Assembly: GCA_945865325.1 (NCBI GenBank)
Contig: CAMBFA010000008.1
Span: 1 to 43,443, forward strand
Direction: 5' to 3'
Length of the DNA stretch: 43,443 nucleotides
DNA from: Candidatus Kuenenia stuttgartensis
Lineage (GTDB): Bacteria; Planctomycetota; Planctomycetia; Pirellulales; UBA1268
Position numbers and translations under genes: made by a program. The first letter of the stretch is position 1; each line of letters begins with the position of its first letter. Shown piece after piece: positions 9,431 through 17,519 of the stretch. The notes beneath the pieces were generated by a model. That model saw only the letters and a program-made list of their open reading frames with translations, was not told the DNA's origin and searched no databases.

Positions 9431-10843
9431 TCTGGTCTCAGCCATCCAACGATGCCACGCCGTCGACTCCTCACCGGGGCCTCGACCGGCTTTGGCGCCA
9501 TGGCCCTCTCGGCGCTGACGGCGCGGGGCGATCTCGACGCTGCGCCCGGGCCCTCGGCACCGCCAGCCCGCGTCCGCAGCGTGATCTTCTGCTTCATGTC
9601 GGGGGGCGTCTCGGCTGTCGACTCGTTCGATCCCAAGCCGCGGCTGACGGTCGACCATGGCAAGCCGATGACGGTGCCGGTGAAGCCGACGATGTTCAAC
9701 GCCAACGGCACGATCATGGCCAGCCCGTGGGAGTTTCGCCGCCGGGGGAAAAGCGGCCTGCCGGTGAGCGATCTTTTCCCCCGCATCGCCGGCTGTGCCG
9801 ACGACCTCGCCGTGATCCGCTCGATGACCAGCCCGGCCAACGAACACGCCCAGGCCAACTACCATCTCCACAGCGGCTTTTCCCTCGCCGGCCATCCCAG
9901 CGCCGGGGCCTGGATGTCGTATGGCCTGGGGAGCGATTGCGGGGAGATGCCGGGGTTTGTCGTTCTCGCCGGGGGCGGGGCGCCGCTCGGGGGCGTCGGT
10001 ATTTATGGCAGCGGCTATCTGCCGGCGACGCACCAAGCGACGCTCCTCGATCCCTCAGCGGCCGATCCTGTTGCCAACATCCGGCCGCGCGAGCCACTTT
10101 TCAGCCAGGAAGCGCGGATGCGCGTCATCGCGCGTCTCGACCGCCGCCATCTCGCCCTCACCGGCGACGACCCGCGCCTCGAAGCGGCGATCAGGAATTA
10201 CGAGACGGCCGCGCGGATGCAGGCCGCCGTGCCGGGATTTGTCGACATGAGTGACGAGACGGCCGAAACGAAGGCCCTCTACGGGATCGATTCGCCAGTC
10301 CGGGAGACCGTCGAGTATGGCCGGCAGTGCCTCCTTGCCCGGCGCCTCGTGGAGCGCGGCGTGCGCTTCATCGAGCTCACCTGCCTGCCGCGGCCCGCCG
10401 ATCCCGGCCAGATCGGCAATCCGTGGGATCAGCATGGTGGCCTGAAGACCGGGCACACGGAGATGGCGACCCAGGTCGATCAGCCGATCGCCGGATTGAT
10501 CCACGACCTCAAGCGCCGTGGGCTGTTTGAAGAGACGCTCATCGTCTGGGCCGGTGAGTTTGGCCGGACGCCGTTCGCGCAAGGGTCGGACGGCCGCGAT
10601 CACAATCCGTTCGGGTTTAGCGTGTGGATCGCGGGAGGGGGCGTGAAAGGGGGGACGACCTACGGTGCCACCGACGATCTCGGCTACCACGCCGTCGAGC
10701 ATCCTGTCACCGTCCACCACCTGTGGGCGACGGTCCTCCATCTCCTCGGCGTCGACCACGAGCAACTGACGTACCGCTTCGGCGGCCGCGACTTCCGCCT
10801 CTCCGACGTCCATGGCCGGGTGATCCACGACATCCTGGCCTGA
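9386..10843 (+). CDS. DUF1501 (sulfatase-fold) protein with Tat-type signal
   Basis: DUF1501 proteins have an alkaline-phosphatase/sulfatase-like fold and are normally paired with PSD1 genes in planctomycetes; their function is unproven. Three in-frame ATGs are possible: 9386 and 9410 (the two copies of a tandem duplication) and 9452. From 9386 the protein has 485 residues. The sequence after 9452, MPRRRLLTGASTGFGAMALSAL, is a twin-arginine signal with RRRLL, so export across the cytoplasmic membrane after folding is likely. Family phrases include SGGVSAVDSFDPKP, WMSYGLG, GGLKTGHTEM and WAGEFGRTPFAQG. The 11-bp overlap with PSD1 indicates translational coupling. The fold and pairing are well supported; the exact start is not. 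Confidence 0.93.
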   Translation: MSSESSRAMSSESSRSGLSHPTMPRRRLLTGASTGFGAMALSALTARGDLDAAPGPSAPPARVRSVIFCFMSGGVSAVDSFDPKPRLTVDHGKPMTVPVKPTMFNANGTIMASPWEFRRRGKSGLPVSDLFPRIAGCADDLAVIRSMTSPANEHAQANYHLHSGFSLAGHPSAGAWMSYGLGSDCGEMPGFVVLAGGGAPLGGVGIYGSGYLPATHQATLLDPSAADPVANIRPREPLFSQEARMRVIARLDRRHLALTGDDPRLEAAIRNYETAARMQAAVPGFVDMSDETAETKALYGIDSPVRETVEYGRQCLLARRLVERGVRFIELTCLPRPADPGQIGNPWDQHGGLKTGHTEMATQVDQPIAGLIHDLKRRGLFEETLIVWAGEFGRTPFAQGSDGRDHNPFGFSVWIAGGGVKGGTTYGATDDLGYHAVEHPVTVHHLWATVLHLLGVDHEQLTYRFGGRDFRLSDVHGRVIHDILA

Positions 10844-10989
10844 TCGGCCCCTCGCCCGGCTGCCGCTGCCGCTTGGCGGCCCGTCGTCTCGGCACTACAA
10901 CTTCGGTGGGGGATCTCAAGGAGCGGAGGGGATGCGTCTCCTTCCTCGCTTACCCGTTCCCCTCTCCATTCACGTCCGGAGCCTCGACT

Positions 10990-12087
10990 ATGCCGTCTGA
11001 CCGTTCATCCCAGCCGTCGCGCCTCTCCCGCCGGGGATTCACCGGGGCGCTGGCGCTCGGCGCTGCCGCCGCCGCGGCCACCCCGGCCCTGGCCCGCGTC
11101 CGCCAGGCGGGGAAGGAGACGATCATCGGCTCCGGGGAGCACACCTTCCGCGTCAAGCATCACTTCCCGCAACTCCCCGACCGCTACACCTGGCAGACGA
11201 CCCACAATGTCGCCGTCGATGCGGGAGGGAATCTGTACGTCATCCACGAGGGGCGGAAGGAACAGAAAGACCACCCGGCCATCTTCGTCTTCGATCCCGC
11301 CGGGACGTTCCTCCGCGCCTTCGGCAGCCAGTTCCAAGGAGGGGGCCACGGCATCGAGGTCCGGAAGGAGGGGGATGGGGAGTTCCTCTATGTCTGCGCC
11401 TACCAGCAAGTGAAGGCGTTCGCCAAGCTGACCCTCGACGGCGAGACGGTCTGGTACCGCAAGGCTCCGATGGAGTCGGGCTGCTACGCGGCCGGTGAGG
11501 ATGTCTCGACGACCGCGACCTGGACGCGCGAGGGTTTCCTGCCGACGAACGTCGCCTTCCTCGATGACGGCGGCTTCCTCCTCGCCGATGGCTACGGCAC
11601 CTTCAAGATCCACCGCTACGACAAGGATGCGAACTGGGTCAACTGCTTCGGCGGCGCTGGCGACGGCCAGGGGACGTTCAACACCGCCCATGGGCTGTGG
11701 GTCGACCGCCGGCCGGGGCGCCCGCCGACGATCGTTGTCACCGACCGGGCCCACGACACGCTCCAGGTGTTCTCGATGGAAGGTGTCTACCAGGAAACAC
11801 TTCCCGGCTTCGGGCTGCCGGCCAATATCGACAGCTGGAAGGATCTCCTCGTCGTCCCGGAATTGAAGGCCTGCGTCACCCTCCTCGGGCCCGACAACAA
11901 GCCGGTGGCAAAGCTCGGCGAAGCGGTCGCCCGCTTGGGGACTGTGGAGAATCTCCGCGGCCAGCCCGACAAGTGGGTCGACGGCGAGTTCGTTCACCCG
12001 CACGACGCCTGCTTCACCCCCTCCGGCGACATCTTCGTGGCGGAGTGGGTCGCCACCGGACGGGTCACGAAGCTCGAGAAGGTCTGA
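10990..12087 (+). CDS. Tat-exported NHL-like six-bladed beta-propeller protein
   Basis: The 365-residue protein starts at ATG 10990, with GGAG about 7 bases upstream. Its N-terminus has SRRGFTGALALGAAAAAATPALA, a twin-arginine signal with an Ala-rich core and an AxA cleavage site. The mature part is a series of NHL/SMP-like blades: NVAVDAGGNLYVIHEG, IFVFDPAGTFLRAFG, GHGIEV, NVAFLDDGGFLLADG, FNTAHGLWVD, and PHDACFTPSGDIFVAEW at the end. Such propellers bind ligands or act as lactonases or monooxygenase-like lyases; I cannot choose. It lies 146 bp after DUF1501 on the same strand and may be a separate transcript. It converges with the LuxR-type gene, with only 18 bp between the stops. Confidence 0.9.
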   Translation: MPSDRSSQPSRLSRRGFTGALALGAAAAAATPALARVRQAGKETIIGSGEHTFRVKHHFPQLPDRYTWQTTHNVAVDAGGNLYVIHEGRKEQKDHPAIFVFDPAGTFLRAFGSQFQGGGHGIEVRKEGDGEFLYVCAYQQVKAFAKLTLDGETVWYRKAPMESGCYAAGEDVSTTATWTREGFLPTNVAFLDDGGFLLADGYGTFKIHRYDKDANWVNCFGGAGDGQGTFNTAHGLWVDRRPGRPPTIVVTDRAHDTLQVFSMEGVYQETLPGFGLPANIDSWKDLLVVPELKACVTLLGPDNKPVAKLGEAVARLGTVENLRGQPDKWVDGEFVHPHDACFTPSGDIFVAEWVATGRVTKLEKV

Positions 12088-12105
12088 CCCGGCAGCCTTG
12101 CCCCT

Positions 12106-12741
12106 TCACACGACGCCGTTCTTGACCGCCCACACCGCCACCTGCGTGCGGTCGCGCATCGACATCTTCCGCAACAGTTTGTGGACGTGTGTCTTCACCG
12201 TCTCCAGCCCGATTCCCAGCGCCGCGCCGATCTCGTCGTTGCTCAGGCCGTAAGCCAGATGGCGCAGCACCTGCCGCTCGCGGAGCGTTAGATGGCGATC
12301 GGCCGCGTCCGGGCCACTGGCAGCCAGCCGGGCAGTCACGACCGCGAACGGCTCGGGGGGCTGCGGGGCCCGTCCCAGCGCGGCGTTGCGGATCGTCACC
12401 AAGAGCTCCGTGGCGCTGCAACTCTCGGCGATGCAGTTGACCGCCCCGGCTGCCCGCGCTCGGGCCAGATGGGTCGTGTCGGCCGCGGGGCTGATGATCA
12501 CGACAGCGATTCCGGGGGTCTGATCGAGCACCTGCCTGGCGACCGCGAAGCCATCAGGGGAGGGGAGGGCGCTGTCGATCAGCGCCACAGCGGGGCGCGA
12601 CGCGGCAATCCCGTCGATCGCCCCCTCGGCATCGCGATAACTTCCGGCGATCACGATCCCCTCACCGGCCGCGATCGCGATCAGACCGGCACGGAGGAGG
12701 TCACTGGGGTGGGCGACGGAGAGGGATATCTGCAGATCCAT
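12106..12741 (-). CDS. LuxR/NarL-type response regulator with degenerate receiver
   Basis: The 211-residue protein has a receiver-like domain (1-120) and a LuxR/GerE helix-turn-helix (about 147-205, LTLRERQVLRHLAYGLSNDE then GLETVKTHVHKLLRKM). The phospho-acceptor Asp is present (D56 in ALIDSALPSPDG). The N-terminal acidic pair is missing: the loop reads SVAHPSDLLRAG where DDHP is usual. The conserved Lys (GYLLK in NarL) aligns with Glu106 in AVNCIAES. Acidic-pair and Lys residues are needed for Mg2+ binding and for signalling, so phosphorylation-dependent control is doubtful. No sensor kinase is nearby. DNA binding is well supported; target genes are unknown. The metallopeptidase gene upstream reads in the same direction, 197 bp away. 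Confidence 0.92.
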   Translation of the reverse strand: MDLQISLSVAHPSDLLRAGLIAIAAGEGIVIAGSYRDAEGAIDGIAASRPAVALIDSALPSPDGFAVARQVLDQTPGIAVVIISPAADTTHLARARAAGAVNCIAESCSATELLVTIRNAALGRAPQPPEPFAVVTARLAASGPDAADRHLTLRERQVLRHLAYGLSNDEIGAALGIGLETVKTHVHKLLRKMSMRDRTQVAVWAVKNGVV

Positions 12742-12872
12742 GGTGTCGGGGGATCCGTGCCACGCGCGGCGGGTTGGCCCGTGACGCGAGGGGAAAGAGC
12801 ATCGTCTGGTCTGGGAGCCGATCGTGGAGCCCCACGACTCGTCGGGGCATCGAATCGAGGTGAGGTGACTTC

Positions 12873-12897
12873 AACGTTAGGAAAGAGGAAAAGTTCC
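12873..12897 (-). promoter_or_regulatory. ECF-sigma-like promoter candidate, GGAAC-N16-CGTT
   Basis: On the minus strand GGAAC (12893-12897) is followed after 16 bases by CGTT (12873-12876), the general pattern of ECF sigma factor promoters. It points toward the LuxR-type gene, whose ATG is 132 bp downstream. Elsewhere in the 12742-12938 gap I see nothing distinctive. A short two-part motif can occur by chance in GC-rich DNA. Confidence 0.35.
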
Positions 12898-12938
12898 GCA
12901 CGCGCCCCAGCCCCCCCCTCACGAGTGAGCCCGCGAGT

Positions 12939-13940
12939 TCACTTCCCAGCCCCGAGAATCTCCCCCAGGCGGCGGACAATCTCCGGGCTGGGCGGCCGCC
13001 GGTCAGCCGCGACGAGCAGCTCGAAGTTGTCGGCGAGGATCTCCTCGGGGTGGATCAGGTAGCCAGTGTTCCTTCCCACCTGTTCGAAGAATCCTGCCGC
13101 CCCCTCCGGCTTGATCATGATCGGTTCACCCGCGTCATCGACGTCGGGCACGCCGCGGGGAGGGTCCCCCTCGACGCGCACCGCGAGGAGCCGGAACTCC
13201 ATCGAGTCGAAAAAGGGCTTCCCTGCCTTCGCGTCGTACGTGGCCGTCCGCGACCAGAGTACCGGCACCATCGACCGCTCGACCCCGTCGACCTTGACCC
13301 GGATGCAGTGATCAAACAGCGGCGCGTCTGGGTTGGTGATCCGGCGATCCTCGAGGTCACCCGGCAGGACGACGTCGCCGCAGGGCAGGAAACCGATCGA
13401 AGCGTAGAGCCTCTCCCGCAAGGCCGGCCGGCTGCGGGAGAGGACATGAAACAGCTCGTGACAGAGAAGCCGGCGGAGGACGGGCGTGGCACTGCCGAGA
13501 ACCTTCGCCGGGAGCATGATCGCCGTGCCGCGTGTGTAGGCAGCGCCCCCCTCCTCGTCGCCGCTGGTCTTGACGAGGAGGACCCGCTCGGGGAACCGAA
13601 CGCCGATCTCCGTGAACCGGGCCTCGAGCCCGCGCATCGCCCCGGTGATCGCGCGGCGGTCACGGTCGCCCCACTCCAGCACGCTCCGCGCGGCGAACGC
13701 CCGGTGCTCGGCGCTACTCACCGGGCCGGCCGATTTAAGCCGGGCCTGGCGGTCGAATGGGCTCATCCGCGCCGTGAACTCATCCTCGGCGGCGACGACC
13801 TCGCGCCCCTCCGCGGCCGTCGCGAACACCAGCCCGCTCCCCCCGCCAAGCGGTAGCCCCTCGGCAGCCGCACGTGGGAGAAGGAGGGCCACGAGGGCCA
13901 CCACGGCGACCACCACACCCACCGAGAACGACAAACGCAT
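12939..13940 (-). CDS. Exported HExxH zinc-metallopeptidase-like protein
   Basis: The 333-residue protein begins MRLSFSVGVVVAVVALVALLLPRAAAEG, a clear signal peptide with a likely AxA cleavage site near residue 26. It contains HELFH (H161, E162, H165) within LLCHELFHVLSRSRP, a zinc-binding HExxH motif. Downstream HPEEILADNFELL (E299/E300) could supply a glutamate third ligand, in the manner of gluzincins with E-x-x-A-D. No standard peptidase family is obvious to me. The active-site motif and export signal support a periplasmic or outer-surface protease, but substrate and activity are unknown. It is divergent from the sugar ABC operon with 101 bp between the starts, and the LuxR-type gene follows in the same direction 197 bp later. 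Confidence 0.82.
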   Translation of the reverse strand: MRLSFSVGVVVAVVALVALLLPRAAAEGLPLGGGSGLVFATAAEGREVVAAEDEFTARMSPFDRQARLKSAGPVSSAEHRAFAARSVLEWGDRDRRAITGAMRGLEARFTEIGVRFPERVLLVKTSGDEEGGAAYTRGTAIMLPAKVLGSATPVLRRLLCHELFHVLSRSRPALRERLYASIGFLPCGDVVLPGDLEDRRITNPDAPLFDHCIRVKVDGVERSMVPVLWSRTATYDAKAGKPFFDSMEFRLLAVRVEGDPPRGVPDVDDAGEPIMIKPEGAAGFFEQVGRNTGYLIHPEEILADNFELLVAADRRPPSPEIVRRLGEILGAGK

Positions 13941-14041
13941 CAGGGAACACTCCGGAAAACGCAGGGACTCGCTCGGGGATGGCCGGCCGTAGTAGAACGC
14001 TCCGGTGGCGGGAGGGACAGTTCACCGGGAGGGCAGCGGCG

Positions 14042-15022
14042 ATGAGGCGAGTCAGCGCGACACCGGGGCTCCGCCCCACGACCACAATCCTCCCGCTCCT
14101 GGTGGCGCTGCTCCCCCTCGTGGGGTGCGCCCGTCCCGGCGGACCGGGGGGCACCGCCGGCGCGAAGGCCGACGGCAAGCCGCTCGTTGCGCTGGTGATG
14201 AAGTCGCTTGCCAACGAGTTTTTCGCGACGATGGCCGACGGGGCCCGGGCCCATCAGGCCGGCCGGAGCGACCGCTACGAGCTTGTCGTCAACGGGATGC
14301 GCAACGAAACCGACGTCTCCGAGCAGGTCACGCTCATCGAGCAGATGGTGGCCCGCGGCGTGGCGGCGATCGTCATCGCCCCGGCTGATTCCAAGGCCGT
14401 CGTCCCGGCGCTGAAGCGCGCCGCCGACGCCGGCGTCCTCATCGTCAACATCGACAACCGGCTCGACCCCGCCGTGCTCGTCGAGTCGGAGCTGGCCGCT
14501 CCGTTCGTCGGCCCCGACAACCGCGCGGGGGCGCGCCTTGCGGGTGAGGCGGTCGCGGCCAGGCTCGAAGCCGGGGCCGAAGTGGCAATCATCGAGGGGA
14601 TCGTGACGGCCTTCAACGGCCAGCAGCGTGCCCTCGGGCTCGAGGATGCTGCCACCGCCGCAGGCCTGCGGATCGTCGCCCGGCAGAGCGGACAGTGGGA
14701 GATGGAGAAGGCCAACAGCATCGCCGCAAGCTTGCTGGCGGAGCATCCCGCCCTGGCCGCGATCCTCTGCGCCAATGACAGCATGGCGCTCGGCGCGGCC
14801 GCGGCGATCGAGGCCTCGGGGCGGAAGGTCCTCCTTTCCGGCTTCGACAACATCCCCGCCGTCGCGCCGCTCCTCGCCGACGGCCGGCTGGCCGTCACCG
14901 TCGACCAGCATGGCGACCGGCTGGCCGTCGCGGGGATCGAGGCGGCCCTCGACATCCTCGCCGGCGCCGCGACACCAGAGGATCGGACGACCCCCGTCGA
15001 TCTCGCCACGGGCACGCCATGA
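14042..15022 (+). CDS. Sugar ABC transporter substrate-binding lipoprotein (Peripla_BP_4)
   Basis: This is the binding component of a ribose/galactose-type (CUT2) importer. The 326-residue protein starts at ATG 14042, preceded by GGGAGG. It has a lipoprotein signal with the lipobox LVGC, so it is probably membrane-anchored. The fold begins PLVALVMKSLANEFFATMADGA and continues with YELVVNG, EQVTLIEQMVARGVAAIVIAP, NIDNRLD, a binding-loop-like DNRAGARLAGEAVA, and hinge phrases AILCANDSMALGAAAAIEA and GFDNIPAV. This matches Peripla_BP_4 and RbsB-like proteins. Longer in-frame starts exist upstream but lie outside the signal peptide. The stop overlaps the ATPase start by ATGA, so the three transporter genes form one operon. 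The sugar is unknown. Confidence 0.94.
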   Translation: MRRVSATPGLRPTTTILPLLVALLPLVGCARPGGPGGTAGAKADGKPLVALVMKSLANEFFATMADGARAHQAGRSDRYELVVNGMRNETDVSEQVTLIEQMVARGVAAIVIAPADSKAVVPALKRAADAGVLIVNIDNRLDPAVLVESELAAPFVGPDNRAGARLAGEAVAARLEAGAEVAIIEGIVTAFNGQQRALGLEDAATAAGLRIVARQSGQWEMEKANSIAASLLAEHPALAAILCANDSMALGAAAAIEASGRKVLLSGFDNIPAVAPLLADGRLAVTVDQHGDRLAVAGIEAALDILAGAATPEDRTTPVDLATGTP

Positions 15023-16569
15023 GCGCCGGCCCGGTCGTGCTCCGCGCCGCGGGGCTCTCGAAGGCCTGGTCGGTGCCGGTTCTCCGCGAGGTCTCACTCG
15101 AGTTGGAGGCGGGGGAGGTCCATGTTCTGATGGGCTCCAACGGCGCGGGAAAATCGACCCTGGCCGCGATCCTGGGGGGCCTGATCCGGGCCGACGCCGG
15201 AGCGATGACCCTGGGGGATCTCCCCTACGCTCCCCGCTCGCGAGCGGCGGCGGAGGGGGCGGGCGTCGTGATGGTGCTCCAGGAGATGAACCTCTTTCCC
15301 GGCATGAGCCTCGCCGAGAATCTGTTCCTCGATCGGCTCCCGAGCCGCTTCGGCGTCGTCGACAGAGCCTCGCTCCATCGCCGGGCCGGCGTGGCGCTCG
15401 AGCGCGTGGGTCTGGGGGATCTCCCTCCGCGGATGCCGCTTTCCCGGCTCGGGGTCGGCCAGCGTCAGCTCGTCGAGATCGCCCGGGCCCTCGACCGCCA
15501 GTGCCGCGTGCTGATCCTCGACGAGCCGACCGCGGCCCTCTCGGCCCCGGAGAGCGACCTCCTCTTCGAGCATGTCCGCCGCCTCGTGCGCGAAGGGGTG
15601 GCGGTCATCTACGTCACCCACCGCCTCGACGAGCTCCCACGCATCGCCAGCCGCGTGAGCGTTCTCCGTGACGGTCGCTTTGTCGCCGAGCATCGCGGGG
15701 GGATCGTCGCCCCGGAGCGGCTTATCGAGGAGATGTCGGGGCGTCCATCGCCGCAGGGCTCGGCCGCCGCGTCGCCCCCCACTGGAGACATCGTTCTGGC
15801 CGTCGCCGGGCTCGAGCGCGGGAGCCGGGTGCGGGGCGTGAGCCTCGAGGTCCGCGCCGGCGAGGTGGTGGGGCTCGCGGGGCTTGTCGGCGCGGGCCGC
15901 ACCGAACTGCTTCGGGCAATCTTCGGTGCCGATCCCGCCGCGGCAGGGAGCATCCGCGTCGGAGATGGCCGCGCCGGGCTCCTCCGTTCCCCACGTCAGG
16001 CTGTGGCCGCCGGAATCGGCATGCTTCCGGAGGACCGCCGCCACGACGGACTCCTCCTTGACCAATCGATGCGGGTCAACGCCCTCCTCCTGCCGGGCCA
16101 GCCCCGGGCCCGGGCCGGCTGGATCGATCGGGCTGCAGAGTGGGAAGCGGCCGAGGCGATCCGGACGCGGGTGGAGATCGACTGCACGTCGATCGAGCAG
16201 CCGGTCGGCGAGCTCTCCGGCGGAAACCAGCAGAAGGTGGTGCTGGGGCGCTGGCTGGCGGCCGGCTGCCGGGTGCTGTTGTGTGACGAGCCGACGCGCG
16301 GCGTCGACGCCGCTGCGAAGGGGACGATCCACCGGCTGATCCGGGAGTTTGTCGATCGCGGCGGCGGGGTCCTCCTGGCGTCGGGGGAGTTGGCCGAACT
16401 GCGGGCTGTTTGCGATCGGGTCCTTGTCATGGCGGAGGGGCGGATCGTGGCGGAGTTTCAGCCTGGATGGAGTGACGCAGCAGTGACGGCCGCAGCCTTC
16501 GGCAGCGCCGGGCGTGACGCTGTCGGGGCAGGGGACGACACCGAGCAGCCAGGGAGCACGCGACGATGA
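15019..16569 (+). CDS. Sugar ABC transporter, double ATPase subunit (RbsA-like)
   Basis: The 516-residue protein has two fused nucleotide-binding domains, as usual for CUT2 importers. Domain 1 has a full Walker A (GSNGAGKST), a signature-like stretch SRLGVGQRQLVEIARAL, and Walker B LILDEPTAAL. Domain 2 has the altered P-loop GLVGAGRTELLRAIFGA, which is normal for the family, the signature ELSGGNQQKVVLGRWLA and Walker B VLLCDEPTRGVDAA. Both switch His regions are recognisable (IYVTHRLDEL). The gene overlaps the lipoprotein gene by 4 bp (ATGA) and the permease gene by 4 bp, so translation is coupled. It energises sugar uptake with the adjacent permease. Confidence 0.97.
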   Translation: MSAGPVVLRAAGLSKAWSVPVLREVSLELEAGEVHVLMGSNGAGKSTLAAILGGLIRADAGAMTLGDLPYAPRSRAAAEGAGVVMVLQEMNLFPGMSLAENLFLDRLPSRFGVVDRASLHRRAGVALERVGLGDLPPRMPLSRLGVGQRQLVEIARALDRQCRVLILDEPTAALSAPESDLLFEHVRRLVREGVAVIYVTHRLDELPRIASRVSVLRDGRFVAEHRGGIVAPERLIEEMSGRPSPQGSAAASPPTGDIVLAVAGLERGSRVRGVSLEVRAGEVVGLAGLVGAGRTELLRAIFGADPAAAGSIRVGDGRAGLLRSPRQAVAAGIGMLPEDRRHDGLLLDQSMRVNALLLPGQPRARAGWIDRAAEWEAAEAIRTRVEIDCTSIEQPVGELSGGNQQKVVLGRWLAAGCRVLLCDEPTRGVDAAAKGTIHRLIREFVDRGGGVLLASGELAELRAVCDRVLVMAEGRIVAEFQPGWSDAAVTAAAFGSAGRDAVGAGDDTEQPGSTRR

Positions 16570-17513
16570 AGCGGACCAGACTCGGGGAATGGGGCGTGCT
16601 GGTGCTCGTGTGGCTGAGCCTCGTGGCGCTGTTTGGGATGCTCGCCGAGCGGTTCCTCTCCATGGCGACGCTGACCACCGTCGCCGGCCGCCTGCCGGGC
16701 TTGGCCGTCGTCGCCGCCGGGATGACGCTCGTGATCATCGCCGGCGGTATCGATCTCTCCGTCGGATCGGTGATGGCCCTGGCCGGCGCCGTCCTCGGGG
16801 TGGCAATCGTTCAAGGGGGCTGGCCGCTGGCCGCGGCGATCCCGATGGCAATCCTCACCGGTGCCAGCGCCGGGCTCGCCACCGGGCTCCTCACGGTCGG
16901 CCTGCGGATTCCGTCGTTCCTCGTCACGCTCGGGAGCCTCGAGATCTGCCGTGGCCTGACGTATGCCGTGAGCGGTTCCCAGACCCTGTTCATCGGGAAA
17001 GTGATCCGCCCTCTCGCGCAGCCGATTCCCCTCCTGGGAATCCCCCCGACGGTGCCAGTGGCGCTGATCGTCGTGATCGCCGCGCAGGCCATCCTCTCGC
17101 GCACGGTCTTCGGCCGTCACCTCGTCGCCATCGGCGCCAATGAGCCGGCGGTGCGACTGGCGGGGATCAACACCGCCCCGCCGCGCGTCGCCGTCTTTGT
17201 CCTCTCGGGAGCGCTGGCGGGACTGGCGGCCGTGTTTGCCTCCGCCCGGCTCGGCTCCGCCGATCCCAATGCCGGGGCCGGGCTCGAACTGGCGGCGATC
17301 GCCGCGGTGGTGATCGGGGGCACGAGCCTCTCCGGAGGGACTGGGAGCGTGGTCGGGAGCCTCCTCGGGGTCCTCGTCATGGCCACGCTCGAAGCAGGGC
17401 TGGCGCAACTGGGCGCCTCGGAGCCGCTGAAGCGGATCGTCACCGGCGGGGCGATCATTGCCGCGGTCGCGGCCGACGCCCTCCGTCGCCGCTGGGAAGG
17501 GCCCCGGTGCTAA
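16566..17513 (+). CDS. Sugar ABC transporter permease (RbsC-like)
   Basis: The 315-residue integral membrane protein has about 8-10 predicted hydrophobic segments. Family phrases include AAGMTLVIIAGGIDLSVGSVMALAG near the N-terminus, RIPSFLVTLGSLEICRGLTYAVSG in the middle, and AIAAVVIGGTSLSGGTGSVVGSLLGVLVMATL toward the C-terminus, all typical of RbsC/BPD_transp_2 permeases. It probably forms a homodimer with the double ATPase. It starts with ATGA overlapping the ATPase gene and is the last gene of the operon. Its stop is only 6 bp from the stop of the convergent YHYH-PEBP gene, so there is no room for an intergenic terminator. Confidence 0.96.
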   Translation: MKRTRLGEWGVLVLVWLSLVALFGMLAERFLSMATLTTVAGRLPGLAVVAAGMTLVIIAGGIDLSVGSVMALAGAVLGVAIVQGGWPLAAAIPMAILTGASAGLATGLLTVGLRIPSFLVTLGSLEICRGLTYAVSGSQTLFIGKVIRPLAQPIPLLGIPPTVPVALIVVIAAQAILSRTVFGRHLVAIGANEPAVRLAGINTAPPRVAVFVLSGALAGLAAVFASARLGSADPNAGAGLELAAIAAVVIGGTSLSGGTGSVVGSLLGVLVMATLEAGLAQLGASEPLKRIVTGGAIIAAVAADALRRRWEGPRC

Positions 17514-17519
17514 GGCCCC

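Noticed and set aside
8215-9858. 547-codon minus-strand ORF
   Set aside because: It covers the C-terminus of PSD1 and the start of DUF1501, both supported by conserved motifs.
12292-13062. 256-codon plus-strand ORF across the LuxR-metallopeptidase gap
   Set aside because: It runs antisense through the HTH and HExxH genes, and the product has no recognisable feature.
15781-15960. Altered P-loop in the second ATPase domain of the sugar ABC protein
   Set aside because: GLVGAGRTE is normal for the RbsA family, so it is not a defect.
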